The notes: generated by a model from the sequence alone, not told the origin. A stretch of 64,000 bases of DNA from Apostichopus japonicus (GCF_037975245.1 NC_092580.1:26022501-26086500), one strand, 5' to 3'; positions 24,004 through 38,800 are shown, counted from the stretch's first letter. A program made the numbers and translations.

Positions 24004-24892
24004 CTGATATCTTGACATTCATCGTTTTTATCTACTCGGACACATGTGGGGAGAAAAGGTCACAAATTGCTGTGTAGAAGCCCATTAAATTGCCAACAAG
24101 AAAATTTTCTAGTGGGGGGTTCCATAATTATTGCTGGGATGCATGCAAAGAAGAAGACCAAAGAACCGAAAAAACATTGATCACGCAAGAAGCCATCACA
24201 GGGCTTTAAGAAAATTACCTTAACAGTAGTAAATAAATTGTACTCATGCACACCAATAATGCTTTTTCTGTAGCTAATTCTGTATTCATATACGTGTGCC
24301 TGGCCGTTTAGTTCAGTGTCTGATGAAACCTTGAGATTTATGCTTAGATGCATGATCAGTGGTCCATTATATTTTAACAGTATCATACTGTATATACAGT
24401 AAGTTAAATATTACAAAGAAAAATTCACATTTTACGGAATGCTTACCTTTAACAGCTGGCATCCACGTATACACATGAGTGCATGTGTGAAGGCTTTATG
24501 GTGCATATCATACTAACATTACTACTATTAAAATACAGAGGATGAAGTCATCATCCAGTTCAAAGAGCAAATGAAATCTTTGTCATATTCAAATCTCGAC
24601 CACACTTCTACTCCAGTCAAGGCTTAGCCTGGACATTCAGGAAGCCTACTGTGATAATCCATCCTTACTAAGTCATTACAATGAACATACACATTCTAAA
24701 AAAATAAAAACGATTCGGGCAAATTTGAATCGTCCATAACTTTTGCGCTTAATTATTTACTTTATTTGCGCTTAATTATTTACTTTCTTCTCTCCATTCC
24801 TTGTCTACTAATCCCCTTTCATCTATCTCTTTGTGTTCACCATGCTCATTAACCTGTCTGTTTTCTGTGCATGTTTTTGTTACTTGTCATTT

Positions 24893-24932
24893 AGCCTCTG
24901 AAGAAGATCCTGCTAGGATCGAAACGTCAGGA
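24893..24932 (+). ncRNA. Hammerhead-ribozyme-like core of a Penelope-type element
   Basis: The order CCT / CTGAAGA / GATCC-TGCTA-GGATC / GAAA / CGTC / AGG matches the hammerhead core CUGANGA, stem II, GAAA, NUH (here GUC). CCT pairs with AGG as a short stem I. Stem III would be only the palindrome ACGT with no loop, so activity would need two copies pairing. A close copy lies in opposite orientation at 46831-46873. Hammerheads are known in the terminal repeats of Penelope-like elements; cleavage is untested here. Confidence 0.5.
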
Positions 24933-27900
24933 CAACTTACTTTTACACATTCTCTTACACAGGCTCTCTAGTGGATTAGCAGTTTGCTAACAGTTTTATT
25001 TTAACTTTTTACTTGAAAGTAGCAATATTTTACATTACCGTACTATAAGAGAGTGACTCTTGCCATACCTTTAGTATTGATAAATGGTATTATAAAGACC
25101 TGCATAAACATATTTTATTGTCCAATCCTGCTTGCACTTAAATGCCTGGAGCTGCCACACAGCAGCATTTGTCCATATATATTGCCTATGAAATATAACA
25201 ACCAAGACAAACAAGGTTTACCCAACAGATAAGCTGTGCATTCTCAATTACTGTGCCATATTAAATTAATCTCCTGCAAGCTGTAACATGCTCTGTGGAA
25301 ATAGGATCAAACTTTTCCTTAATTCATCAAAGCATTGTAGAGAATCTCGCCAAGATGTTATGTGTCTTACATATTAACAATCCTAATATCATTGTAATAG
25401 CTGGGAATAGTTTACGGGTCAAAAAAAAGCCTAAGAAAATCATTTTGGAAACATCTGAACAACTTTTAACACCCTAAGATTTCGGTGCCCAAGACTCATG
25501 ACAAGCTTTTGGTACATAGGTAGCCTTATAGTTTATACTCCATAGGCCTTACAGAAAACTGTATCTGAGTGGTTGAAAGATAAGGAGGAAATGTAATGCA
25601 ATGGTTTAGTGCAAATTCACAAACAAAAACAGGATGCCCAATACATTACTACTTAATTAGCAGAATAACAAGTGGCAGGATTTATATCTTTAAGCATAAC
25701 TCCTCATACAACCTTCTTTCATTTTAGAAAAGGAAGGAAGTTCAAATCAACGTACTTCAAAAGAACAAAATTACCACACAGGTGAAAAGAGAAAAAGAAA
25801 AACAAGTCTTCAAATTTCCATGAAGGTTGCTGTTTGCATGGGAAATTGTGAAGAATAAGAATTGGATTATGATGATTCGTTAGGAAAACATTCATGGACA
25901 ATTCAGGGCTTCAGCCAACATATACAAATCAATTGATATGATAAGAAAGGAGGTGGTCTTCACTGAGATTTTCACAGCACTATAGTGTTTGCCTCACATT
26001 CCAAAAGATTATCCAGTTGGTTTACAAACTAGTGAGAATTTGACTCCTTCTCTCTACTTTGACCTCGGCCTCAGTATTTCACAAAAGCTGGTGGCAACAT
26101 AGGGTTTCCATCAGCACAGGAAAGAAAGAATATCTGAACAATCAATCATTGTTTACAGGTAATCTGCATCCAAATTTTGGACGACTCAAAAACTATATTC
26201 GATTTCATTATTAAAATGTCTTCATCGATGGCTCTAATCAGAAGTTTCAACTAAAGAATATATATTGATGCTATAGAAACGGTGCAATATAACCATTCCA
26301 GTTTTCAAGGCACCTTTAATAGAGAATGTTAAATGTCTGGAACACACCTTTAAGGCTAATAATATGATGTTGGCTACTCAGTGTAGACATAAAGGTAAAT
26401 GTTAAATCCAAAGTATTATCAATTCTTATATCTATCAAACAACGCTTTCTTCTTTATCTTCATATAAATAACAGAAAACACCCTTTCATGGCATTCAACA
26501 ACATTTACCCTTGATGAATTTTTAAGACTTGTAAACAGGTTTCTTAAGGCCATTAAATCTCTTCTTTCTCTTTATTTTATTTTTTATTTTTTTTTAGCAG
26601 GGAAGGGGGGGGGTGGGTCATCAGAGGAACTGAACTACTGATTTTGTGATTTTGGGATAAATTAAAGTAAACCAGTCATTTAATCGATGATCATCAGATG
26701 ATTAAAGGGGAGGTACTGCAAATACAACCTGAATTGATAGCAGTTATGAAAGGTTATTTGTGCATGCATTCTTCCTTCAAACAGTCTTGTTGTCTCTGGC
26801 ATATTTGAAGTGGGCCGGGGGCGGAGGTGGGGGTGGTGGGAGGGGGTAGTGATAACCAATATGTTCCTATTTACCCTAGATCTAAGTTGAACATTAGTAA
26901 ACAGTAGCTAAATTGCACATTAGTTAACAGTATGCAAATGTTTACATATATAACTATTGTACTTGGAAACATGTAAAGGAAGCAGGGAAAGTATTATTTT
27001 TTCTCTTTAATGAACTTTATTTCTCTCCAAATTCAATGTTTAACTATAAAGTTATGACTTATAATGATCATAATACAAAGAACACACACAGTGTGTAATA
27101 ACAATGGTGAACCATCTGTATAACTGATGCCAAAGGTTAATTAAGTGAATGAAAAAACATTTAAAAAGATGTTGACGAGAATACTTTTGTTAAGGCTAAA
27201 AAAAACTCTTGATATACAGATAGCTTCATCTTTTTTTATTCTTTTCACAACAATATTATCAAAACCATTTTATTTTATCAGTTTTTGTACAACTGTCTAG
27301 CCAAAACTGTATACTTTGTCCTTTAAATCTGTTAATTTGTTGCACTTACAATTTTGAATGCTTTTTTTAATAGATTCTGCTGAATAACGTTTTGCTGGTT
27401 ATGTGACGTAGATATGTACAATACATGCAATGATTGAGCAATTACAGGAAAAGGAAATTAAAAAAAAAAATAAAACAATTGAAAGGGAACTCCACACTAA
27501 TATAGTAACAAAGAAATGGAAGAAAAAGAAAAAATCACAGAAAAAAAAATTCTTAAGTCAGATTACAATAAAACAGAAGTAAAGAAATTAATTATAGTTC
27601 ACTTTTAACTTTTTTATCCATTTTCACTTGATTCACACCATGCAGATTCATTGAATAAGTCCATTTTCCATATATGCAAATTTAATTGATGGCTTGATGA
27701 CAATAGTAACTTGATGCAGCATTTTTATTTTTGTATTTCCTTTTATGCAAATGAGGCTACACTTACTGTAGGTATTGCCAATCTCAACACACAGGCCTAG
27801 GCTGGATGATGATATTTTATCTATTCTTGACATGTAAAAATTTGTGTGCCAATAATAGGGATATTTTACTGTGTGGTGAGATTAGAGGTCAGAGGTTATG

Positions 27901-29883
27901 CTGTGCAACAAAACCAGAGTTCTGTCTTGATGACACAGAATCTGATGTTTAAGGAAGTCAACATGCTATAAAACAGTTTCATGATATACGCCCATGAACC
28001 ATTTGAAAATTTGCACAGAATTATGATCAGAAAGTAACCAGCACAAATTTGTAGAATAATCAATGTACGACCTTTACTTTATATTTGATAGGTTAAGCAG
28101 CCATAAAGACTAATGTTTTTTTTTTTTGATGGTTTGGCACAAAAATTAAAATATGCTGCCCAGGTTTCATTATTTGAAAAATAATTCTTGCTACTAGCAC
28201 CAAAAAAAAATTAATAATAATAAAAGTTGAAGGATTTTATTAAGAATTACTTCATCTTGGATATAATCCAAGTTTAAGAAACCAAAATCAAAAGAACACA
28301 AAAAGAAAAAGAAAAAAAATTGCCAAAAAAAAGAAAACATACACCAGGGAAAGAAACATGAAAGTGGTCATTTTAAAATATAGTTTCTTTGGTTTCTAGC
28401 GCTACAACATTAAACATAAAGGAGACATAAACCCAAACATTCATGTGACAGAGAGAAAACTGTAAATGACAAACTTCCTCATACAGCCAAGAAATATCTC
28501 AATTCAATTGGGAGATATCACAGATTGAATGCTTCTTCACATGCACCGCTGAACACTCGATCAAATGTAAACTATGACATCATTAGCCACATGTGCCTCG
28601 GTCCTTTTGGTTTGACTTTACTTTGATGTTTACTTTCTGTAATTCATGAGGAAGGGTTTTGCAAATGCATGAATCTCAAATACTGAAGCTGGTTACATCC
28701 ATGGGTCGAAGAAAACAAAGAGAAAGTTAACAGGTCTCAGAACATAGTGACACTATGATATCACAGATATTCAAAATGACAGCTCGCAGACATGACATTT
28801 TGAACTAAGAGATCTCCTCACCTGAAATAGACTATTCTTAGCTGTTTGGGGGGAGTTTTGCATATCTTCACAGAGATCTCTGTCAAAGGTAATAGTTGGA
28901 CTTGTGTCAAATTTGTTTCAGGAAAATTTAAGCACATTTGTAAAATTGTGACATGTCTTTACACTTTTAAAACACAATGTTCATAACAGGTACAAAAGCT
29001 CAAAAAAAAGGATTTTTTTTTTTTTATCTATTAACACAAAATGCACCATTACACAGTAACATCTATAAACAAACATTATTTATTCACAAAAAATTGTTCA
29101 CCTTACACAAAAGTAGAGTTTCGTTAAATTTAAGCAAAATATTGTTCTAAGGATATGATAGTTACATAAAGATGTGTTACCAATATTTTAATATACCAAT
29201 GAAATAATTAAAGCTGCTTGTGTTCTAAACATAGTGTAGCATCAAATGAGTATGTGTGTTCCGAAGCAGCCCACAGTAATTCTCTGTGCGTACGTAGCTG
29301 TTCTTTGTGAGTTATATTGTCACACTTCATGGATAGACTATTCCAGGCAGTAAATTAATGTATTCCTCCTACTGCACTGTACTACAGGTATGTATAAAGT
29401 TCATTTGCAATTGCCGTAGAGAGTACAATAATAAGTTAATTATCTTCAAAGTCCGATGACATGTGACCTAGTTGGCTACAGTAGTTCACTGTGTATTTAC
29501 TTAAGCTTCAATCTGGCTCGGATGTACTGTGAAAGTTAACATGTTAGTCTAACTTAATAAGTACATAGTGGTAGTATGTAGCACAGTACCGCAAACTGCA
29601 ATATGGGAGTCGCACTCGAGATGTAAATGTTAAAGATCGCAACAAATTTCAACGGCATATAGGCAATCGGGCAGCACCATCCAGTAAGATTTGCCCATTC
29701 TTGCAATTATGTGACTGCATGTGTCGACTGGGACAACTACACGTAACACAAACTGTGCAAATAGCAATTAAGGATGGGAGAATGGAAAAATGAGGTAATT
29801 CCAATAATTCAAATGGGTTATTCCTAGGCTTCAATTCATAACATACAACTACTGCAAAAACAATGACCTATCACTGTGTATGA
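24933..29883. other. Non-coding stretch, no gene seen
   Basis: About 5 kb of AT-rich DNA. It holds simple sequence (A-rich 27460-27550 and 28200-28340; a G-rich block 26815-26850) and no exon or RNA I can support. Confidence 0.35.
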
Positions 29884-29933
29884 GAGTGCTAAGGTTGTGG
29901 GGAGACAGGTAAGTGATGAACGAAGTTAATACA
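29884..29933. repeat. Dispersed ~45-bp repeat (copy 2)
   Basis: The phrase AGTGCTAAGGTTGTGGGGAG followed by ACAGGTAAGTGATGAACGAAG matches the right end of the 1-kb insert at 17313-17360 and, in part, 34747-34782. It is probably the terminus of one mobile-element family. Confidence 0.6.
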
Positions 29934-32900
29934 GTTGGGGTTCCAAATATTACTACTACAAGCTTTCCAGCTGTTATGTTTACAACTTTCTTTTAAGGAA
30001 CAATGCTGTTGTACAACATATTTTGTTCCATCACACTAACATTTTCATGAACTGCCTAATTGGTAGAAGATGGAAACATATATCAGATCCTTAATTTAGA
30101 CACAATTTAAATATAAGCTGTTATGGCTAGTTGTTGTGTTAACAAAGTCAGCAATCCACTTGACACCAATATGCATACAGATACATAAGTACTTAAGTAT
30201 CACAACCAGTAAAATTGCCTATTGACATTGTCATCACATAGTTCTGTAGAATAGGTAAAACCATTTAGGTAAAATCTGGTACCCCTCAAAATTGTAGAAA
30301 TGTTAGCCAATATTTTAAGTTTACCTTTACAACCAAGAGCTACATTTTTCCACCAAAAAATATGAATGTTGTGACGTTCCCTGAAATTATTGAAATGTGG
30401 TAGATTTCATCAAGCAATCATTTTGTTACTGACCAATGCAAATTGTGTTTGCAAAGCTTTGATTACAAACCATAACACTGCAAATAAAGAAACAATACTC
30501 CTGCAAGGAATAAATTATCCAGTACACACCGAATATGACATACTTGCAAAATGGTCAAGTACAAATATGACAAGATCTATACAATAGAACCTTTTTGTAC
30601 ACAAGAACCATAGAGCATTTTTAATATAACAGACAAAATTTAATGTCTTCAAAAATGCCACTTTGAACACTTTATTATTCACTGCACTGTATTACATTTC
30701 CTAGCCAAACCTGCAGCACAAACATATGGCCAACGAAGATGCCGCTTGGACAATTGAAATTCATGATAGCTTGCCATTTTTTAAATATTTTGTCCGCTGA
30801 AGTAATTTTCAATATTTCCAAACAATACAAGTTAGCCTCAACCATCATAGTGAAGTCAGGAACCGAACTGCAATAAGCATGTACAGTGTAGTTGTACACA
30901 CATGAAGCTGTAGTGTACATACAGACCTGCAGTAGTCTGTACCATACTGTATGTTAGCTAACAGTACAAATCTAAGTTTACACTGGTCACCATCTCGATG
31001 ACATTTCTTGATAAAGTAGAGATGCTTTTTGAGAAAAAAGTCACCCAAAGGAATATATATAGAGCCTGGCCATGAAAACCAAACGGCCTTCAGGAGTAAT
31101 CCACTCTCAACCCCAGTCCCCTTGCATGAAGACTGTGTGATCATCATCAATTGTGTATCAAGAGTCCCTTGGAAAATAATAATATATTCCATGTACAAGT
31201 TATAAAGCAGCTTATCCATTAAAAGTAACATATATACTACACATGATGCGAGCCAAAGGAAACATTGTGCTGTTTTGAACTTCACCAACTTACAGAATGT
31301 GATGGAATGTGATAACTTGATAATGACTGTCCTGTTTACCACAAACAATATAACATACTTGTCTTCTGTGCTTGCTATGGGTAAATATAAACAGTACTCC
31401 AAACTATGGATCTAGTTATTAACTTCAGATCTGCATACTTTACAGTGAACAATCTGTACTTACATTAACTGTACAGTGCTCATATAAAATGTCTACTAAT
31501 ATCATATTGTTTAATGGCAGCTTTTTGTGCCCCCATTCCCCCCCCCCCCCCCCCAAATCATCCAGACACTTCATAGCAGATTATATTACACTTAAAACCA
31601 ACTTGGAACATATTAAATTATTCCTCTGAACTTCATTTCCAAAGAAACTTTGACAATAATAGTGCAAACAATTGGTAATGATCTTCCTTATTATGATGGA
31701 ATTTTAGCAGCAAGTTGCACAGGAAAATTATTCTAAAATCAAAAAGTTGCGCTGGAAAATATTCAAAATCAAAGCTGCCTATTAGTTTTGGAACAGAGAA
31801 TTCATCCAAACATTTCAAAGGTTCTGCATAACAACTTACAGTTCTTGCATAATTCACTGCTTAGTTTTTTTTTTCAAGACAAGCTTTGGCATCACCGTTA
31901 TCAATAAAACCAAAAACCAACTCTTTAACAATTTTTTCTTTTTTTTTCCTTGCTTTTTCCGCCCGCTGCTGCTTAAACATTCTTTCTTTCCTTTTTTCAG
32001 TTACATGCAAACCTTTGGCCCTTTGAAAAATTATCTTTCATTTTTGGAGGGAGATTTTGCCAATGCCTCAACTAAATTGAAGGAGATACCCTGAAGGCAA
32101 AACAGAAACAGTATATTGGCTAGACGAAAGGGTGTTGTTGCTAAGGTACCCCCATCACTCTGCAAAACAACACTGTAGTTGATGTTGTTATAACAATAGT
32201 TACACAGAACCATAATGTTTGATAACTTTGAAGGCCCTCTTGCTGTGAAAGAATGCCAACACTTAGGGACTGGGTCAAAAATGATATAAAGGTGGAAATA
32301 TTGCTGTTGTTGACAAGAGATATTCATCAGTAAATACTGCAGGCCTTGGTTAGATCATGGAGGTAAAACAGACCCTCCATGGTTAGATCCACACATCTTA
32401 TAGCCTTTTATTAATTTTTTTTTTTAATGGGAAAATCATTTTCAATGATCCACCTCTAATTGACACAGGTAGATGGTTATGCATGAGGAATTATTTGTTA
32501 ATTGATAACACGATTAACAGCTTGGTTGATCAATTGCCTATTATGTTATGTTATGGTATACTGAGAGGGTTTGCTAAACTTGGTTACCAAATCTAAAAAT
32601 ATATACTGTCCTATAAACTCCCATTAATAAAGGTCAAAAACCGAGAGCTACTGTAGGGGGGAAAAAGTCAATTTCACCAAATTTGCAACATTACATTCGA
32701 TACTGTTATGGCATACATGATACATGTACTGTACAATACATGTAAAGTATATTAATTAATACATGACTTCAGTTTGAACATATTTGATAACTAATCAAGT
32801 AAATTGTAAAATTTTATATATCAAATGAGGTATTCCATAAGTGTACATCTCACATCTTCTTCATTAGTATACAATTATTGCAAATATACAACTTTATTCA

Positions 32901-34746
32901 TGGATGATGAATTACATCTTTTCTTAATACTTGAAGACGATATTTCTTTACTTGTTCTTCTGATTGCGATTGGCTTGTTTTTTTAAGTGCTTAGAGCAGC
33001 TACTGTACTTTTTGTTTGAACTGGTCCAGATGGTGATATTTAAATCCACTGTATTATTATTATTATTATTATTATTAAAATTATGTTAAATTATGTTTCT
33101 AAACTAAATGCAGGCCATTTTATTTTCAAATCATACTAATAAACCATAGATTGACTATAATGCCATTCTACAGTACACTTATTTAACATGTAAGTCTGTA
33201 TTTGCATCTTTCCATATCTTGGTGCTTATCTCTACATTGCAGGAAACATTTTGCTTTCATTCCAAATTTCAAATTAACCCAAAGGACAGTCTCCAGAACT
33301 TCTAGCGACTAGGGGTACAACAAGGTTTGACTAATATTTGCATATATAATGTCAGCAATACAACGTGCCCCTTTGATTCCGGAGGGTAAAAGAATCACAA
33401 TAATTATTGGCAGACCACTCGATACACATTACTGTGCATAATTATATTCTGTCTGGAGACTGTTCACATTCGCAAGCGAAGAAAATGATTTTTTTAGGCC
33501 ATGGTTTGGACAGCGCAAAATTTATTTGGGAGTTGTGCAAATTTAGTATGTATGTCAGTAAGCTGGTGATGAATGTTGAATACAATTCAACTAAATCTGA
33601 TTAAATCTTTACAACCAAAATATGTACGTCTCATTTCACATTGTCGTTATACAGTAGTACTTATATGCAAACTAAAAAAACCTGTTATATTGAGATATAA
33701 ATTGAGAATACCAACTGCTCTGTGCATATAACTTGACTGAAATTGATGACACAATTTGGTACACTTAAAACACACGTCTACCATTACACTTTCACTTAGT
33801 TGTGGATCTGTACTGTACAATATATACATCTCAATCGATCCATTACAGTGATACTGAGAAAGTATCTTTCCATCTTTAATTCAATTATAAATTTCCCTGT
33901 TGACAAATTCTGTTGTTGCACTTCCTATTCCATTTCAAATCCTTGACCAATCGACAGGGTCTTCTGTGGAGTGATTTAGCTGATTCACAATATTACAGTC
34001 TTTCTTTCTACCCTCACACAGTGGCAATGCCCCCTGATATGAAAGTGGAACTAGACACTTAAATATTTGAGCAGTTTTGGCAAATTGTTCATTACAAGAA
34101 TCTCTATCCCATGTACATGTATGCTATTTGACTGTGGGTAGGGATCCTGCCACAACATTTTGTTTGTTTTTACTTGTTTATTTGTAGCATGTAACTTAGC
34201 AGCATGTATGGCCGTAAGGCACGTACAGTACGCATACTTAGCATGGAGTACTTACACCACTTGAGAATATTGGACATAGTTTGTTTCGATCGTTGCGACA
34301 CATCAGGCTTTCCAATTAACAAAACTACTGTACATGTCTTTATGAGCTACTAGTGAAATGCAGAACAAATAGTATCAACAAAACAGAGAAACAAGTTATC
34401 AAAACTAACCCTTTTTACCTAAGAATATACACTGAGCTATACATGCGCACCATACAATATAGATATAAAACTAATATAAAACTCTTCTTAGTTTTGAAAT
34501 GTGACAACTACTGCACTGTACCACCGCTGCTGCTTCAGTCGATTGCATATTTTTGTTTCTAATAAAAAAAGCAGAAATACAGAAAAGGGCACCTTTCATA
34601 TAAACTGTTAGTGTAACCAAAGAAAAAATTCTAGTTACCATGCAGAAGGAGGAAATAGTGTGCGTTGACCCGTAGGAGAGGTCACCGGGGGGGGCAGTGC
34701 TAAAATTACACGTGTCTTGGTAGACTAGGGAATTGCATTGAATAGT
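29934..34746. other. Non-coding stretch, no gene seen
   Basis: AT-rich sequence with an 18-base C run at about 31537-31554, an (ATT)n run at 33053-33076, and T-rich blocks near 31865-31945. The longest open frame (30845-31402 minus, 185 codons) is rich in L, I, Y and C with no recognisable domain and is not called. Confidence 0.35.
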
Positions 34747-34782
34747 GTAGTAGGAGACAGGTAAGAGAGGAGTGAAGTAAAT
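34747..34782. repeat. Dispersed repeat (copy 3, partial)
   Basis: GTAGTAGGAGACAGGTAAG then AGAGGAGTGAAGTAAATA matches the terminal part of the repeats at 17313-17360 and 29884-29933. Confidence 0.5.
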
Positions 34783-35818
34783 ACCACAATCACTACTTCC
34801 ACTTTCTCTTTTATCTCCCATGATGAGTATATACTTCATTTACATAACACTGGTAGCAGCCATTGCAGGTTTCAACAATACTTTCTCATGACAATGGCTC
34901 TGTCACAATTGTAAAATCTGCATCCAGGTTATTTATTTGAGACTTAGTTTAACAAATGGATGCTTCTATGCCAAGGAGGAGGGAAGGGTGATAATCCAGC
35001 TGCTTACAATTTGCTGAGTTTTAGCCAAAAAGAGTGTTGATTATAAGTTCAGTGCTCACATGCAGATAATTTGACCAATTATACTAATATCCAGTGAGTG
35101 ATTTTACATCTGGTATTGTACAGCAAAATGCTATACAAATTGACAAACTGCTTCATCATAGTAGTTTTGTATATATACCATACTTGCCAGTATTTCTTGA
35201 CAAATGAAATTCATTAACAGCAAAACTTTACACAAAATGCAAAAATGCTCCCTGTAACTAATACTACAATCAATGTACAGTTACTTGTTTCTCATTTTAA
35301 ACACACACATGTAAACAAGTAAACAATGTCACAAAGTTTCAAACCAACCTGCCCGAATATCGAACATATTGCAAGGTATAATTTAGTGTTCAAATTTGTG
35401 TACAGTAGCAGTTTTGAAGTCTCGGAAGTTTGCCTAGAGCTTTTAAAAAATACTATGGTTCTTGTGTACACAATATGCAATGTACATCTTTGCACTTCAG
35501 TTTGACCATTTTTCATAGCATTTAACATTGGATTAATTATTCCCTGTATTACTATTCCCCATCCCCAAAAAAAGGAAAATAAAATATAAAAAAAAAACAT
35601 ACATATTCTTGGTGAATACAACATGCTCCTTTAGGGTAATATGAAATCGATAATTCATAACTCTGAACTCCCCAAACATGAAAAAAAAAAACTTTTTAAG
35701 AAAAAAAAAAAAATTTGCACATTAATAGTTTTCCTTCAAAATACAAAACCTAGAAATCCCTGCTTTTTTGTAAATGCATGTGACTTAGCTTAACTTTGGC
35801 TTACTGTAAGAACCAATG
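34783..35818. other. Presumed 3' flank / 3' UTR of the sulfotransferase gene
   Basis: AT-rich DNA just downstream of the sulfotransferase stop codon. A-rich runs lie at 35583-35597 and 35681-35713. No other gene is seen. A minus-strand AATAAA is readable near 34931, too far away to assign with confidence. Confidence 0.35.
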
Positions 35819-38800
35819 CTATGCATCCGTTTGGTCAATACCCTCTTTGTCAGGCGGTTTTCCATTTTTGATAGTATAGTACACTTCCTTCTGCTTGTCA
35901 AAGATCTCCTTTGCCTTTTCGTAGATTACCAAGTCCGCATGGAGAGCCCGTCTGACTTCCGGATCGGCTTGAAGCTCGGCTTTTAATTGCTGTATCATTT
36001 GGTCTCTATCTACCTGCTCTTCGTTGGTGGTGGCATTCTTTTTCCGCTTCTTGTACTTTCCAGTTTGAAAATGTTTACCGACGCAGTCGTCCTTGAACGG
36101 GAGTCCGTAGATGTGTTGAAACATACCCAGGGACAGGTCAAACTCCTCTATGATGCCGATCGATGCGAACCATTGTTCTAAGTGATCCAACACGTAATCC
36201 AGGAGAATGTTCTCCTGTTCAGACGTCAGGTAGTGACCGAGAATGACTTTCTGTTTAAACCAGCACGGAGGGTCACCGTACCAGAAGTTGTGCTGAATAC
36301 CGTCGAGCTTGAAGTACTGGTCGAAAGTGCCCTGACACACATGAGGGTGTAACAAGATCTGGTTAAAAAAGTAGCTGCCCTGATGTAATGCCCACTCCTT
36401 TAACGTCACATTTGCCGCATTCAAAGCTGTACAGAGCTGGTCCTTTGAGCTTCTTTGACAAAAAAAGTAACAGGATATGACGCGCTCGTAAGGGTTCCTG
36501 ACCATCGTAAAATAGGAGCACGGCCGGCCATTGTGAAGGGCATCGCAAATGCCAAAAGAATAACCGCCCATGTACCCCATGCGCGTATTTGGTTTGGCCT
36601 CGCCTTTTCGCAGCAGTTCGTACACGGTATTGACGTGCTTGAAGCTGACGAGCAGCGAGCCCAACTGAAGCTGCGATCCTTCCGCTATCTCTTCCACACA
36701 CGAGCGGATCGTGGAGCCGCCAGCCTTATTGTGGTGTAAGAATACAATATTACTGGAACGATATTTGGGAAGTTCTAAATGGCTATCTTCACGGTAGAAG
36801 AAATTGGAAAGACAATTACCGTGCTCCAGTGGCCACAACTTGTGAATGTCTTTGACCTGACTGTGGTTGTTACCATGGTAGCTTTCCCTGAGAAAAGACG
36901 CCGAAGCCGAGATGTTTGCACCAAGCAACCCCTGACTTGATGATGACACAGAGCCCTGTTTGGAATCTGAATTACTCGTTCTCACAGGGAGACCGTGACT
37001 GTACCTGCCACAAAACAAAGGAAGAAAGGTCTTAGTAACAAACATCTCAGTAAACATTTTGACAAAAGGACAGATAATTCATCTATCTATATGATTGACA
37101 CTGACTGTAAAATACTTTATTCGGACTATGAGAAACAAACATGATTTCATGACTTTGTGGTGCTACTTAGATGGCCCTTGTTAATGTACTTTTCCTTTTT
37201 CACCTGTTCATGTTCTGCTTGTTCTATTTATTTTGAATCAACCAGAATTTATTCAATTTTACCACTCACAGGTGGGTAAAGTGTGTGGCCTGTGAGAATG
37301 CTTTAGTAACAACCTTATTAATTTGGGTCGACCCAACGGACTTTCATTGATTTTTTTTATATTTTATTTTATGTATTGTATGTGTGTGTGAATGGGAAAG
37401 TGGCCACCGGCTAGCAGCAAAACTGTACAAAGTTAAACTGTTCCTTTCTTTTTCTGTTAAACTGGACCCCACGGTATCAATCTTCTCCAACGATTGTTAG
37501 AATAAGTATTCAATATTAATATTCTTCGCTAAACATATTGGACTGTTCAGATGTACATGAGTCTGTTTCTGTCGTAATCTAGTGTCAGAATATAACTCCC
37601 TCTATCCTGTACTTAGCCAGCTACACCCCGGGTTCTTTGACTGTGTTATTTACGTATTTTATAAGAATTCACATGTCTTCATACTGGTGGGACTATTGGG
37701 ATAAATACTTCCAATCGAACCCAAAGGGTGGAACATCCCTTACATATTTTTGGTAGTACTGTTGAGGTATTGAGGATGAATCTAATTTTGGAATTCTTCT
37801 CAGTTACTGTAGGCTCTACAACATCCACTCTTCAAAACTGCAGTGCACTTGGTGGCTGGCTTTTAAAGTAGTGTATTTGACCCTACAGGTAGAAACCAGG
37901 GTGAACTATGTTATCCATACATGTTAGATTTTACTCAGGGCTGCACATATTGCCAGGCTTGCAGTAATTTAGTGGAATCTCAGGTGTATGTATATATGTG
38001 AGTGACAGGCAAACATTTTAAAGTGTGCATTGTTTGCAGTGATCATTAGAATTACTTCTCTTCATTATTGAATTACTGTACTGCTTAAAAGCCTGATATA
38101 TCTGAAAGTTCAAAGTCAAGACTTCAACCTTGTCTCTCCCGGGTACCGGTCTTAATAGTAATAATGAATTAACTTCACTCGGACTCTCTTATCTGTGTCC
38201 TACTACATTTTAAACACACTTTCCTAATCTACCAACATGCCACTGGTACAATTTTGCACATGTATGTATTATCCATAAAATGCTATTATAATCTCTTTAT
38301 AATACAGATATTGACCTTATTTTCACTTGATTAAATGCAGTTTCAGTTTTGCTTCTTTCCTTCAAAATCTTTCAACTCTATAATATAACGCTGATTTAGT
38401 CTGAAACAGAGGCATTTGGCCCTGAAGTCTTGTATAGTTTGGCATATATCATTCAGAGTTGGCAATGCAATGGGATTATCAATGGCCTGGTTGCCCATGA
38501 ATGACAAAAAAAAAACACTCCAAAGTACAGTATTGAAGACAGGAAAACTCAAATTACTGAGCTGTAGCAAACACAACAGAATTACTGAGGTATTGAATTT
38601 AAGGCCAAGAAAAGCTTCCTAAAGGTTAAAGTGTAGGGTTCTGTGAAGGATTTATAAGAGGTACAATACTAAATTGGAAGAGCACACTGTGGATTTCTCA
38701 GTACTGTTGCAGTACTAATCTACTATGTACAGTACATACAAGACCAAAGGGCTGCGATTGGGAGGTTGGCGCGGCCAATCTCTCCCGTTCGATGCTACTT

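Noticed and set aside
30845-31402. 185-codon minus-strand open frame
   Set aside because: Composition (I, L, Y, C, K) is typical of random AT-rich translation and no domain or splice support is visible.
35987-36739. Open frames on the plus strand and a second minus frame across the sulfotransferase exon
   Set aside because: Shadows of the GC-richer coding exon; only the frame with P-loop and 3'-phosphate motifs is real.
37005-37057. Sulfotransferase start at the in-frame ATG at 37057
   Set aside because: A strong acceptor at 37005-37006 and an in-phase upstream exon encoding a signal anchor (41687-41590) give a complete type II protein; the 17 codons above the acceptor read as intron.
38345-38489. 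Alternative last exon of the sulfotransferase gene in its intron
   Set aside because: The frame looks protein-like and has an acceptor, but joining to exon 1 is out of phase.
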